Of a stretch of DNA of 64,000 nt, positions 9,066 through 16,879 are shown piece after piece (position 1 is the stretch's first letter; the number at the start of each line of letters is the position of its first letter). Under the pieces are notes generated by a model. The model worked only from the letters and a program-made list of their open reading frames with translations, searched no databases and was not told where the DNA came from. The position numbers and the translations under genes were made by a program. This DNA is from Psychroflexus curvus (GTDB lineage Bacteria > Bacteroidota > Bacteroidia > Flavobacteriales > Flavobacteriaceae), in contig NZ_JAIQZF010000004.1 in assembly GCF_020164585.1 (NCBI RefSeq), positions 124,001 through 188,000 of the forward strand. Direction: 5' to 3'.

Positions 9066-9506
9066 TTATTGAAAATAAGTTGAATACTGATTGACACTAA
9101 ACTCAATTGAAGCCTTTAGTTCTTCAGCTTCAGCCACTGAACTCGCTTGTTTTAATTCACTTACTTTTTCAAGTAAAGCTTGTAACCAAATATGGAGATT
9201 ATCATGAGAAGCCCCTTCCATCGTACAATTGTCTATAATGTAATTGTTGATATTTATCAATTGATTTGCTAATTGATGATAGTCTTTTAAGGAAGTGGTC
9301 TGAAATTCATCCAAAACTTGCTTCAGCTTTTCTACGCCGTTATTGGTGACTAAGTCAGCATTCCAGGGCTCGTTTTGGTTTAATTCAATTTCATCCAACC
9401 AAGCTTCGTCCATAAATTTAGCCTCATCAGCATTGGTTTGGTTTTTACAAGCAAACAAAGCAAGGCTTACAATTCCAAATGTTGCAATAATTTTCATTGT
9501 TCTCAT
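9066..9506 (-). CDS. Small helical lipoprotein of unknown function within the efflux operon
   Basis: The start is M at 9506 or 9497. The leader MKIIATFGIVSLALFAC ends in a lipobox, so this is predicted to be a lipoprotein. The mature part (about 128 residues) looks all-helical with heptad-like Leu/Ile spacing. It holds the motif DNCTMEGASHDNLHIWL, whose Cys, Met and two His could bind a metal or heme; that is inference. It sits between the HlyD-like gene (70 bp away) and the ATPases (3 bp away), so it is probably an accessory subunit or substrate-sensing part of this exporter. I do not recognise a named family. Confidence 0.7.
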   Translation of the reverse strand: MRTMKIIATFGIVSLALFACKNQTNADEAKFMDEAWLDEIELNQNEPWNADLVTNNGVEKLKQVLDEFQTTSLKDYHQLANQLININNYIIDNCTMEGASHDNLHIWLQALLEKVSELKQASSVAEAEELKASIEFSVNQYSTYFQ

Positions 9507-9576
9507 TGGTTTATTTTTTTAATTAAATTCAATAGTTAAAATGTTACAATCGTATTCATGAAAAATTTTAGCAGAT

Positions 9577-10458
9577 TTATTCTAACCAAACTTCAGCTGG
9601 CATGCCTATTTTGAGTTTACCATCATTTTCAACTTCAACCTTAATCGCATAGACTAAAGCAACACGCTCTTCTTTAGTTTGAATGATTTTCGGGGTAAAT
9701 TCAGCTTCATCAGCAATCCAAGTGATATGACCTTCATAAGACAACATACCATCTTGAGAATCGACTTTCACTTGCACCTGGTCTCCTAAAACAAACTCTG
9801 TTAATTGTGGCTCTGAAATGTAAGCTCGAATTTCAAGTTTAGACAAATCAGCTATTTCAAATAAGGGTTTGCCATATTGAGCAACTTCCGAGGCTTCCGC
9901 GTAGGTATTGAGCACTCGACCATTCATAGGACTTTTGATCATGCTTTTTTCAATTAAATCTTCCAATTCTTTCAATTGAATTTCGATGAGCTGAAGCTCA
10001 GTAAGCACTGAAACGTTTTTTGACTTTACGCTATTTATTTGTTGGAGTAAAGCATTAATTTCTCCTTGAATATTGTCTAATTGTTGTTGAGTTGCCGCAT
10101 TGTCACTAAGCATTTGCTCAATTCGATTTCGATTTATTTTGGCAGTTTTCACTCTTGCAGAAAGCACGTCGATTTCTGCCAGTACACTGGCAGAATTGGC
10201 TTGTATAACTTCCTTCTTTGCCTTAAGATTCTGTTTTTTGAGATGCAGCGTTATGGTATCCTGGTAACCCACCATTTGATTTTTATTAAGCTGGGTCCCT
10301 TCATCTACATTAAGCGCCATGATTTTGGCTGTGTTTTCTGCAGAAACCAATACACTTGTAGTTTCAAAATTTCCGTAAGCATCTGCTTTTTCATCGGTAG
10401 AACACGATGTAAAAATAAATAGCAGAGGTAAGAATAGGAGTTTTGATATCGTTTTCAT
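9577..10458 (-). CDS. HlyD/YbhG-type periplasmic adaptor lipoprotein
   Basis: The start ATG at 10458 gives MKTISKLLFLPLLFIFTSC, a lipoprotein leader, and lies 1 bp from the tolC stop. The biotinyl-lipoyl-like strand pair (VLVSAENTAKIMALNVDEGTQLNKNQMVG) is split by a long coiled coil (about residues 80-180). The second lipoyl half follows (SMIKSPMNGRVLNTYAEASEVA), then a beta-barrel domain. This is the membrane fusion protein that links the ABC-2 permeases to the TolC-like channel. The length of about 293 residues fits YbhG. Confidence 0.92.
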   Translation of the reverse strand: MKTISKLLFLPLLFIFTSCSTDEKADAYGNFETTSVLVSAENTAKIMALNVDEGTQLNKNQMVGYQDTITLHLKKQNLKAKKEVIQANSASVLAEIDVLSARVKTAKINRNRIEQMLSDNAATQQQLDNIQGEINALLQQINSVKSKNVSVLTELQLIEIQLKELEDLIEKSMIKSPMNGRVLNTYAEASEVAQYGKPLFEIADLSKLEIRAYISEPQLTEFVLGDQVQVKVDSQDGMLSYEGHITWIADEAEFTPKIIQTKEERVALVYAIKVEVENDGKLKIGMPAEVWLE

Positions 10459-10459
10459 G

Positions 10460-11707
10460 TTAGTATCCTTTAATGGTGTTATAATTTTGTTTAGCAAGCA
10501 CCAATTCAATTTGATGTATCAGCTTTGAACTTTCACTTTCATAAAATTGAGTTTGCTCGGCCAAAAACGTGGAAGCGGTTATCGATCCATTTTTGAGCTG
10601 CGAATAAGTTGCATTCATAACCTTTAACCGCAATTCAATAATAGCATCATCATCTTCTATGATTTGCTCTAAACTTTTTATTTTCTGAAGTTGTTCATCG
10701 AGTTTTGTCTGGATTTGGAGCTGAAAAGTTTCTGCTTCTGCAGAAAGTTCTTCTTTCTTGAAGTCCAAACTTTTGCGTTTATTTTTATTGGCATTCCAAT
10801 CGAAAACTTTCCAGTTTAGCTGAAGTCCAACAAACACATAGTCTTGAAACTGATTGTCCAGCATATTCAATCCTGGATTGGAATAGCCAGCGTTGGCAAA
10901 GGCATTCAATCGCGGTAAGTTCTCTTTAGATATCAAATTTTGACTGGCTGTCAGTTCTTCTTTTTTGGCCTGGTAGAAATTTAATTCTGGTCTCTGGAGA
11001 GAGCCCTCATCAGTAACTTCAATCTTTTGGAATTGCAACTGATTTACATCTGAAACCTTTACTCCTATTAAGCTTGATAGTGCCTTCAGGAGATATTGCA
11101 AATTGCCTTCAAGCTCTGTAGTCTGTTGCTTTACCTTTAATAATTCCGCCTGGATAGCATCTTGAGCCGAAGCAACAATAACTCCATTGTCTACACCAGA
11201 TTTCACTTCTCGCAATTGTTGTTGAAGTTGCTGATTTCGCCTGGCCTGCAACTCAATTTTTTCCTGATGAAGCAAAATTGAAAAGTAGACTTGATTGATG
11301 CGTTGCTTCAATTCATACAACCTGATATCTACGGCTAACTGCTCGGCCTGATTCGTTTTTTGAAGAAGAGTTGACTTTGCATCGATCACACCACTGCCAT
11401 AAATCAACTGATTGATCTGTAATTCATTTCTGTATTGATCCTTGTTTGGGCCTTGAAAAGTAGAATTTGGAATTGCCAGATTGATGATATCCGATTGATA
11501 ACTAGCTCTGGAAAACAAGCTCACTTGCGGTAGCTGTTCTGAATCTATCACTTCGTTTTCTGTAGCTAATTGATTTTCTAACAGTATTTTTTGTTTGACT
11601 AAAGGATAATTTTCTGCTGCCAAGTTGTAGCAATCATCTAAGCTAAACACGTCTTGCGCTTGCGCCACTAAACCTGAAAACATGAATATGAGGATAAGCT
11701 TTTTCAT
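10460..11707 (-). CDS. TolC-family outer-membrane efflux protein
   Basis: This protein has 415 residues with a Sec leader (MKKLILIFMFSGLVAQAQ) and the long helical repeats of the outer-membrane efflux protein family. Examples are DVFSLDDCYNLAAENYPLVKQK near the N-terminus and the duplicated block beginning LQRPELNFYQAKKEEL. It should form the outer-membrane exit duct of the exporter. The downstream adaptor begins immediately after its stop. It is the first structural gene after tetR, 51 bp away. Confidence 0.92.
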   Translation of the reverse strand: MKKLILIFMFSGLVAQAQDVFSLDDCYNLAAENYPLVKQKILLENQLATENEVIDSEQLPQVSLFSRASYQSDIINLAIPNSTFQGPNKDQYRNELQINQLIYGSGVIDAKSTLLQKTNQAEQLAVDIRLYELKQRINQVYFSILLHQEKIELQARRNQQLQQQLREVKSGVDNGVIVASAQDAIQAELLKVKQQTTELEGNLQYLLKALSSLIGVKVSDVNQLQFQKIEVTDEGSLQRPELNFYQAKKEELTASQNLISKENLPRLNAFANAGYSNPGLNMLDNQFQDYVFVGLQLNWKVFDWNANKNKRKSLDFKKEELSAEAETFQLQIQTKLDEQLQKIKSLEQIIEDDDAIIELRLKVMNATYSQLKNGSITASTFLAEQTQFYESESSKLIHQIELVLAKQNYNTIKGY

Positions 11708-11758
11708 TGACTTTTGATTTGTTTATAAATATTGACTAACATTTCTGATTAGATCTTT

Positions 11759-12337
11759 TTAATTATTCTTTATAAGTGAAATTAGATTTTCAATAATTGC
11801 ATTTCCATGGTCTTCGATATCACTGTGGAAACCAGAGGATTTCCATTTGAACATTTGTAAACGAAAGGCTCCCATTATAATTTCAACTAAATTTTGGCTC
11901 TCTATCGCATTATTGAATTCACCATTTAACTGACCATTTTGAATTATCGGCAAAAGCAGATTGTGCTTTACCTTCATTACCCTCCTTATAGCATTATTTA
12001 TTCGCTCGCTTTCTTCAAGCAAGCCATCAGAAAAAACAACACTCACAAAATGGGGATGCTGTTTAAAATAGGATATCTGATGTGCAAATAAGCTCTTAAG
12101 CTGAAGGGCAGCAGAATCATTCTGATCTATTACTTTTTCACAGCGCTCCTGCATATCATCAGCCAAATAATTAAGCATAGCCAAAATAATTTCCTCTTTA
12201 CCCTTAAAGTGTCGGTAGATGGCACTTTCAGAAAATTGCATTTCTGTCGCAATATTTTTAATAGTTAAGCCGCTAATTCCTCCTTCGGTTAAAATTTTAC
12301 CAGCTGAGTTGATGATGTCTAATTGTCGTTTTGTCAT
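11759..12337 (-). CDS. TetR/AcrR-family repressor of the efflux operon
   Basis: The N-terminal HTH (ILTEGGISGLTIKNIATEMQFSESAIYRHFKGKEEIILAML) is a textbook TetR_N domain; the rest is a ligand-binding helical domain. The ATG at 12337 is preferred (MTKRQLDIINSAG). An in-frame GTG at 12355 lies inside the operator palindrome at the promoter and would add six unlikely residues. tetR is the first gene of the operon it presumably represses, so autorepression relieved by an efflux substrate is the expected logic. The length is 192 residues. Confidence 0.92.
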   Translation of the reverse strand: MTKRQLDIINSAGKILTEGGISGLTIKNIATEMQFSESAIYRHFKGKEEIILAMLNYLADDMQERCEKVIDQNDSAALQLKSLFAHQISYFKQHPHFVSVVFSDGLLEESERINNAIRRVMKVKHNLLLPIIQNGQLNGEFNNAIESQNLVEIIMGAFRLQMFKWKSSGFHSDIEDHGNAIIENLISLIKNN

Positions 12338-12343
12338 AAGTAA

Positions 12344-12359
12344 GTGAGTGTTCACTCAC
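12344..12359 (-). promoter_or_regulatory. TetR operator palindrome at the efflux operon promoter
   Basis: GTGAGTG-TT-CACTCAC is a perfect 7+2+7 inverted repeat, typical of TetR-family operators. It lies directly after the -7 box at 12359-12366, over the predicted transcription start, and 7 bp before the tetR ATG. A bound repressor would block transcription of tetR and the whole operon. Confidence 0.85.
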
Positions 12360-12366
12360 AAAACTA
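12359..12366 (-). promoter_or_regulatory. -7 promoter box of the tetR-efflux operon
   Basis: The minus strand reads TAGTTTTG, an exact TAnnTTTG match. It abuts the operator, which supports both calls. No good -33 TTG at the usual distance was seen. Confidence 0.65.
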
Positions 12367-12532
12367 CACAGGTTTTATCTTTTAAAATTTAAATTTTTAA
12401 ATTGTTAACAAAAAACTGATATATATCATGTATTCAGTAAATCAATTTAATACCAAAGGCATAACACAGATACCTAAGTCCTTTATAACTAAATATTTAA
12501 ATATAATTTAATCTCGTTAACCGCATGCTTTA

Positions 12533-12575
12533 TGATTTTAATCATATATTAAACATATCTTAATTTTTAGATTTG
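12533..12575 (+). promoter_or_regulatory. Crp/Fnr-type box and -7 element driving the nos operon
   Basis: TGATTTTAATCA (12533-12544) matches the FNR/DNR core TGAT-N4-ATCA. Exactly 23 bp later comes TAGATTTG (12568-12575), a perfect Bacteroidota -7 box, 25 bp before the first nos-operon ATG. The geometry fits class II activation (activator centred near -41). The same 12-mer occurs at 38965 in front of the copper-receptor genes. A weaker palindrome, TGATATATATCA, lies upstream at 12417-12428 with no -7 box at this spacing. Confidence 0.8.
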
Positions 12576-12600
12576 TTGAAGTAATTAAAATCAGAGAAAT

Positions 12601-13119
12601 ATGAAACCACTTATTAAAATCTCTTCTATTTTCCTTCTAGGCTTACTTATAGCTTGCGGTGGAAACGGAGAAAAAAAAGAAAAGGACCAGATAAAAGTTG
12701 GTCAGCAGTCAAAAACAGAAAAGAAATCTGAACCTGCAACACAGTCAACATCTGAAACTTCTGCAGAAGATGATATGGCCAATTTGGGAATCGGTCCTAT
12801 AAAATCGGTAGATATAAGCGAAGGCATAAATAAAGAAATGGCCGCCAGGGGTAAAAAGGTATATAATAATCTGTGTACAGCCTGCCACAAGATGGATAAT
12901 AAATTTGTTGGTCCGGCACAAGGTGGTGTGACTGAACGCAGAAGCCCCGAGTGGATCATGAACATGATTTTGAATCCGGAAGAAATGATCAAAAAAGATC
13001 CCATCGGAAAACGCTTACTCGTAGAAAGTAACATGGCAGTAATGGCCAATCAAAATGTATCTGAAGAAGACGCTCGTGCAATTCTGGAATACTTCAGAGA
13101 ATATGACAAGACTCATTAA
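12601..13119 (+). CDS. Lipoprotein monoheme cytochrome c, first gene of the nos operon
   Basis: A lipobox leader (FLLGLLIAC) is followed by a Ser/Glu/Lys-rich linker of about 60 residues. A class I cytochrome c domain follows with the heme motif CTACHK (Cys92, Cys95, His96) and a probable axial Met in the segment ESNMAVMANQN. It is predicted to be membrane-anchored in the periplasm and to pass electrons from the quinol pool side to NosZ. Clade II nos clusters commonly include such cytochromes in place of NosR-type electron donation. It is the first gene behind the Fnr-type promoter. Confidence 0.9.
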   Translation: MKPLIKISSIFLLGLLIACGGNGEKKEKDQIKVGQQSKTEKKSEPATQSTSETSAEDDMANLGIGPIKSVDISEGINKEMAARGKKVYNNLCTACHKMDNKFVGPAQGGVTERRSPEWIMNMILNPEEMIKKDPIGKRLLVESNMAVMANQNVSEEDARAILEYFREYDKTH

Positions 13120-13138
13120 TCCCTTTAAATATAACCCT

Positions 13139-13735
13139 ATGAACATTCATTTTATTAAATCACTGGCTTCTGTTTTTGTAATGGTATGCTTGTTAGCCTG
13201 CAACTCTTCGAATAATTCGAAAAGTTCTGACCAATCCACAGAAGATAAAACAAACTCAAGCGAAGTTTCTTCTTCCAATAAAGGACAGGCTTTTATTGAA
13301 GATAATGAAGGAGATCCAAATGCCCTTCAACTGGCAGTGGGTTCTGAAGATCACACCACTTTGGTTACAGCTGTCCAGGCTGCAGGAGTTGAAAATGCTT
13401 TGGTAAATGTGGGACCCCTGACAGTTTTCGCACCTACTAATGCGGCTTTTGACAAACTAGACAAAGCCACTTTGGAAGATTTACTCAAGCCTGAAAACAA
13501 ATCTAAACTTGCTAACATTTTAGTCCACCACGTTGCACCGAGCAATTACCCAGTCAAAACTCTAGAAAAAAATATAGAGAAAGACAGGAAGCTTTATATG
13601 GCGGATGGCTCTTATTTAGATGTGACTAAAAAAGGAGAAGATCTTTACATCGGTGATGCCAAGATTATCGCCACCGTTAATGTCAGCAACGGCTGGGTAC
13701 ATATTGTAGATAAGGTTTTATTACCAACTAACTAA
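13139..13735 (+). CDS. Fasciclin-domain lipoprotein in the nos operon
   Basis: The start MNIHFIKSLASVFVMVCLLAC (ATG 13139) gives a lipoprotein leader and avoids overlap with the cytochrome gene. After a Ser-rich linker comes one fasciclin (FAS1/beta-Ig-H3) domain, marked by GPLTVFAPTNAAFDKL and the closing NGWVHIVDKVLLP. FAS1 domains usually mediate adhesion or protein contact; a role in NosZ assembly or anchoring is only inferred from position. The gene lies 19 bp after the cytochrome gene and 33 bp before nosZ. The length is 198 residues. Confidence 0.88.
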   Translation: MNIHFIKSLASVFVMVCLLACNSSNNSKSSDQSTEDKTNSSEVSSSNKGQAFIEDNEGDPNALQLAVGSEDHTTLVTAVQAAGVENALVNVGPLTVFAPTNAAFDKLDKATLEDLLKPENKSKLANILVHHVAPSNYPVKTLEKNIEKDRKLYMADGSYLDVTKKGEDLYIGDAKIIATVNVSNGWVHIVDKVLLPTN

Positions 13736-13768
13736 ATTTTAAAATCAAAACAATAAACAATCAAAACA

Positions 13769-15736
13769 ATGAAAACAATTCAAAAACTATTACTAGGTCT
13801 AGGTGCAGGATTACTGTTAGTAGGCTGCGGTAACAATTCAAACGACAATTCTTCTGGTGCTATGGCATCTTCTAATGCAGAACAGGTCTACGTTGCTCCC
13901 GGAGAGCATGACGAATTTTACGCCTTTATGTCTGGCGGCTATTCTGGTAACTTAACCGTTTATGGTCTGCCAAGTGGAAGAATGTTTAAAGAAATTCCTG
14001 TTTTTTCTCAATTTCCAACCAATGGTTATGGATATTCTGAAGAGACTAAAGCTATGCTTAATACGTCTTTCGGATTTATCCCTTGGGGAGATTCTCACCA
14101 TCCGGATATTTCTCAAACCAATGGAGAATTGGATGGGCGTTGGATTTTCATCAACGAAAACAACACTCCACGTATTGCCAGAATTAGCTTGACCACTTTT
14201 GAAACCGATGAAATCATCGAAATCCCTAATTCTGCTGGTAACCATGCTTCATCTTTTGTGACTGAAAACACAGAGTATATTGTAGCAGGAACACGTTTCG
14301 CAGTTCCAAATCCACAAAAAGACATGCCAATTGACGATATGAAAGGGAAGTTCAAAGGCCCTTTGAGTTTTATTTCTATCGATCAGGAAACCGGGCGGAT
14401 GAATTTAGATTTTCAGTTGAATATGCCAGGTTTCAATTATGACTTAGCTCACCCTGGCCGTGACAAATCTCATGGTTGGTTCTTTTTTACTTCCTATAAT
14501 ACCGAAGAAGCACACTCTATGCTAGAGGTCAATGCTTCACAAAACGATAAAGACTTTATCGCCGCTGTGAACTGGCAAAAAATTGCAGAATATGTAGAAA
14601 ATGGTGGAGGAAAAAAAGTAGCTGGCACTTATGCTCACAATGTGTTTGATGAATCAACAATGACGGCCACTACAGAAATGAAAGAAGGCGTTATTTCTGT
14701 CGATCCTCGCGAAGTTGAAGGTGCTGTGTTTTATATGCCGGTTCCAAAATCACCTCACGGCGTAGATGTAGATCCATCCGGACAATACATCATTGGTAAT
14801 GGTAAATTATCTACTCAATTGAGCGTGTATTCTTTTGAAAAAATGATGAAAGCTATTGAAGATAAAGATTATGACGGTGACGCTTACGGTATCCCCATTT
14901 TAAGCTTCGAATCTGTTTTGGAAGGCGTTGTAGATAGTGGTGGTTTAGGACCATTGCATACTGAATTTGATGGTAAAGGAAATGGATACACCACCTTCTT
15001 TATCTCTTCTGAAGTCGTTAAATGGAAAATAGGAACCTGGGAAGTTTTAGATAGAAAACCTACCTATTATTCCGTTGGACACTTGATGATTCCTGGTGGT
15101 AACTCAAGAAAACCATATGGTAAGTATATGGTAAGTTTAAATAAAATTACCAAAGACAGGTATCTGCCAGTTGGACCAGAACTGGAACACTCTGCACAGT
15201 TATATGATATATCAGGAGATAAAATGAAACTCATATACGATTTCCCAACCCATGGTGAACCTCACTATGCTGCAGGAATCCCTGCTGATAAAATAAAATC
15301 TCAGTCTAAAAAATATTATGAGTTAGAAGAGAACAATCATGAGTATGCAGTAAAAAATGAAGCTAATACCCGTGTAGAACGTAATGGCAATGAGGTGCAC
15401 GTTTATGCAACCACAGTTAGAAGCCATTTTGCACCCGATAATATTGAAGGTATAAAAGTTGGTGATAAAGTGTATTTTCATATCACAAACCTAGAGCAGG
15501 ACTTTGATGTTCCTCATGGATTTGCAATGATTGGAGCTAATACATCAGAGATTTTGATTATGCCCGGACAAACTAAAACCATTGTATGGGAACCAAAACG
15601 CGAAGGAGTTTGGCCTTTCTACTGCACAGACTTCTGTTCTGCACTTCACCAGGAAATGCAAGGTTATGTAAGAGTTTCTGCTAAAAACAGCAACACTAAA
15701 TTACGCTGGAAATTAGATGAAGATTGGAATGAGTAA
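13769..15736 (+). CDS. nosZ: Nitrous oxide reductase, clade II (Sec-exported, lipoprotein-type leader)
   Basis: NosZ reduces N2O to N2 in the periplasm. The leader (LLLGLGAGLLLVGCGNN) is a Sec/lipobox type rather than the twin-arginine leader of clade I, which places it in clade II. The seven-bladed propeller carries the CuZ histidine segments (DSHHPDIS, AHPGRDKSHGW, SPHGVDVDPSG, GPLHTEFD, GEPHY). The C-terminal cupredoxin domain has the CuA motif C-x3-C-x3-H-x2-M (Cys619, Cys623, His627, Met630), plus VPHGFAM. The full length of 655 residues and all copper ligands seen argue for an active enzyme. A terminator-like hairpin follows the stop. Confidence 0.98.
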   Translation: MKTIQKLLLGLGAGLLLVGCGNNSNDNSSGAMASSNAEQVYVAPGEHDEFYAFMSGGYSGNLTVYGLPSGRMFKEIPVFSQFPTNGYGYSEETKAMLNTSFGFIPWGDSHHPDISQTNGELDGRWIFINENNTPRIARISLTTFETDEIIEIPNSAGNHASSFVTENTEYIVAGTRFAVPNPQKDMPIDDMKGKFKGPLSFISIDQETGRMNLDFQLNMPGFNYDLAHPGRDKSHGWFFFTSYNTEEAHSMLEVNASQNDKDFIAAVNWQKIAEYVENGGGKKVAGTYAHNVFDESTMTATTEMKEGVISVDPREVEGAVFYMPVPKSPHGVDVDPSGQYIIGNGKLSTQLSVYSFEKMMKAIEDKDYDGDAYGIPILSFESVLEGVVDSGGLGPLHTEFDGKGNGYTTFFISSEVVKWKIGTWEVLDRKPTYYSVGHLMIPGGNSRKPYGKYMVSLNKITKDRYLPVGPELEHSAQLYDISGDKMKLIYDFPTHGEPHYAAGIPADKIKSQSKKYYELEENNHEYAVKNEANTRVERNGNEVHVYATTVRSHFAPDNIEGIKVGDKVYFHITNLEQDFDVPHGFAMIGANTSEILIMPGQTKTIVWEPKREGVWPFYCTDFCSALHQEMQGYVRVSAKNSNTKLRWKLDEDWNE

Positions 15737-15769
15737 TAAGTTGATGTTTTGATTTTGATTACTCAATCT

Positions 15770-15802
15770 GGGGCGAGTAGAATTCTCTGCTCGCCCTTTT
15801 TT
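15770..15802 (+). terminator. Terminator-like hairpin between nosZ and the nos assembly genes
   Basis: GGGCGAG and CTCGCCC form a 7-bp GC-rich stem (15771-15777/15790-15796) followed by T6. It lies inside the operon, 34 bp after the nosZ stop and 16 bp before the next gene. It probably acts as a partial terminator or 3' mRNA stabiliser, giving more nosZ than assembly-factor transcript. Confidence 0.8.
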
Positions 15803-15818
15803 ATTAAAAAATTAGATT

Positions 15819-16424
15819 ATGAAAACAGCAAGTATTACCATGATTATTGGCTCTGCCCTATTGTTTGGATTATTTTTATATCCCCTTTGGAGCATTAGCC
15901 TGGAAGCACCTCAATATCCAAGTGGCATAGGCATGTATATCAACCTCGACGGACTTGAAGGTCATGAAAAGCACGATATTCAAAATATAGATGGGCTTAA
16001 CCATTATATAGGCATGCGTAAATTACCAAAAGATGATGAAATGTGGGAGTTTTCTGTATTTCCCAAAGTCGTTGGTGGTATGGCTATATTGGGCATTATC
16101 ATTGGAATTCTAGGCTTTTTTAAAAAAATATCCTACAACTGGTTTTTAGGATGGCTCATTCTTATGCTTGTGCTAGGTGTTCTCGGCATGATCGATTTTA
16201 ATAACTGGATGACCGATTATGGCACTAACTTAGATCCAAAAGCCATCATGAAAATGACAGATGATGAAGGCAATCCCTTAAGTTACAAGCCCCCCTTGTT
16301 TGGTTCTAAAGATATATTAAATTTTACAGCTCATTCTTATCCGGCATTAGGTGCAATTTTGATGGGAGCTGGTATGTTTCTTACGTTTGTAGCTTACATC
16401 ATCGGGCTTAAAAAAACAAAGTAA
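15819..16424 (+). CDS. Four-helix membrane protein of clade II nos clusters
   Basis: This 201-residue protein has about four transmembrane helices (near 8-28, 88-108, 115-135 and 170-195). A periplasmic loop between the first two contains the HEKHDIQNIDGLNHYIGMRKL segment with several His residues. A membrane protein in this place, between nosZ and nosL, is a recurrent feature of Bacteroidota nos operons, where it takes the position of nosB. Its biochemical role is not known to me; the His/Met-rich loop makes a part in copper handling or NosZ maturation reasonable but unproven. It is 1 bp from nosL. Confidence 0.8.
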   Translation: MKTASITMIIGSALLFGLFLYPLWSISLEAPQYPSGIGMYINLDGLEGHEKHDIQNIDGLNHYIGMRKLPKDDEMWEFSVFPKVVGGMAILGIIIGILGFFKKISYNWFLGWLILMLVLGVLGMIDFNNWMTDYGTNLDPKAIMKMTDDEGNPLSYKPPLFGSKDILNFTAHSYPALGAILMGAGMFLTFVAYIIGLKKTK

Positions 16425-16425
16425 T

Positions 16426-16878
16426 ATGAGAAAATACACCCTTTTAGCTCTATTAATAATTGCTATTACCTCCTGCGATAAATCAGTAAAACCAATCAAG
16501 TACGGAGAAGATCAATGTGACTATTGCAGCATGAGCATCGTTCAAAAAACGCATTCAGCCCAGATGGTGACTGAAAAAGGAAAGCAACACAAGTTTGATG
16601 CTGTTGAATGTATGGTGAATTACATTAAGCAAGAACCGAAAAAGTTTGAAAATGCTACTTTGCTTGTGGCTAATTACAATCAGCCCGGCGAAATGATTCC
16701 TGCTGAAAATTCAGCCTACTTGATCAGTAAGAGTTTACCAAGCCCAATGGGAGCTAACTTAACTGCTTTTGCAACTACAGCTGAGGCTAAAGAAGCACAA
16801 AAAAAATTAGATGGTAAAGTATATCAATGGAATGAACTTATGGAAGTCATCAATACGAATAGTCATCAAAGTCGATAG
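16426..16878 (+). CDS. nosL: NosL copper-chaperone lipoprotein
   Basis: This 150-residue lipoprotein (leader ending AITSC) has the NosL copper motif DQCDYCSMSI and the following HSAQMVTEKGKQHKFDAVECM, which supply Cys, Met and His ligands. NosL binds Cu(I) in the periplasm and delivers it to NosZ via NosD/F/Y for CuZ assembly. It is tightly packed in the operon: 1 bp after the membrane-protein gene and 1 bp before nosD. The length is typical. Confidence 0.95.
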   Translation: MRKYTLLALLIIAITSCDKSVKPIKYGEDQCDYCSMSIVQKTHSAQMVTEKGKQHKFDAVECMVNYIKQEPKKFENATLLVANYNQPGEMIPAENSAYLISKSLPSPMGANLTAFATTAEAKEAQKKLDGKVYQWNELMEVINTNSHQSR

Positions 16879-16879
16879 A

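Noticed and set aside
10081-10422. 113-residue plus-strand frame inside the HlyD-like gene
   Set aside because: It lies wholly within a well-supported gene on the other strand and shows no family features.
12338-12355. GTG start of the TetR gene at 12355
   Set aside because: It lies within the operator palindrome; ATG 12337 gives the normal TetR N-terminus.
12417-12428. TGATATATATCA as another nos-operon activator site
   Set aside because: It fits TGAT-N4-ATCA but has no -7 box at 23 bp on either strand and is nearly pure alternating AT, so it is only noted.
12702-13049. 115-residue minus-strand frame inside the cytochrome c gene
   Set aside because: It is antisense to a clear cytochrome c with an intact heme motif, and lacks any recognisable domain.
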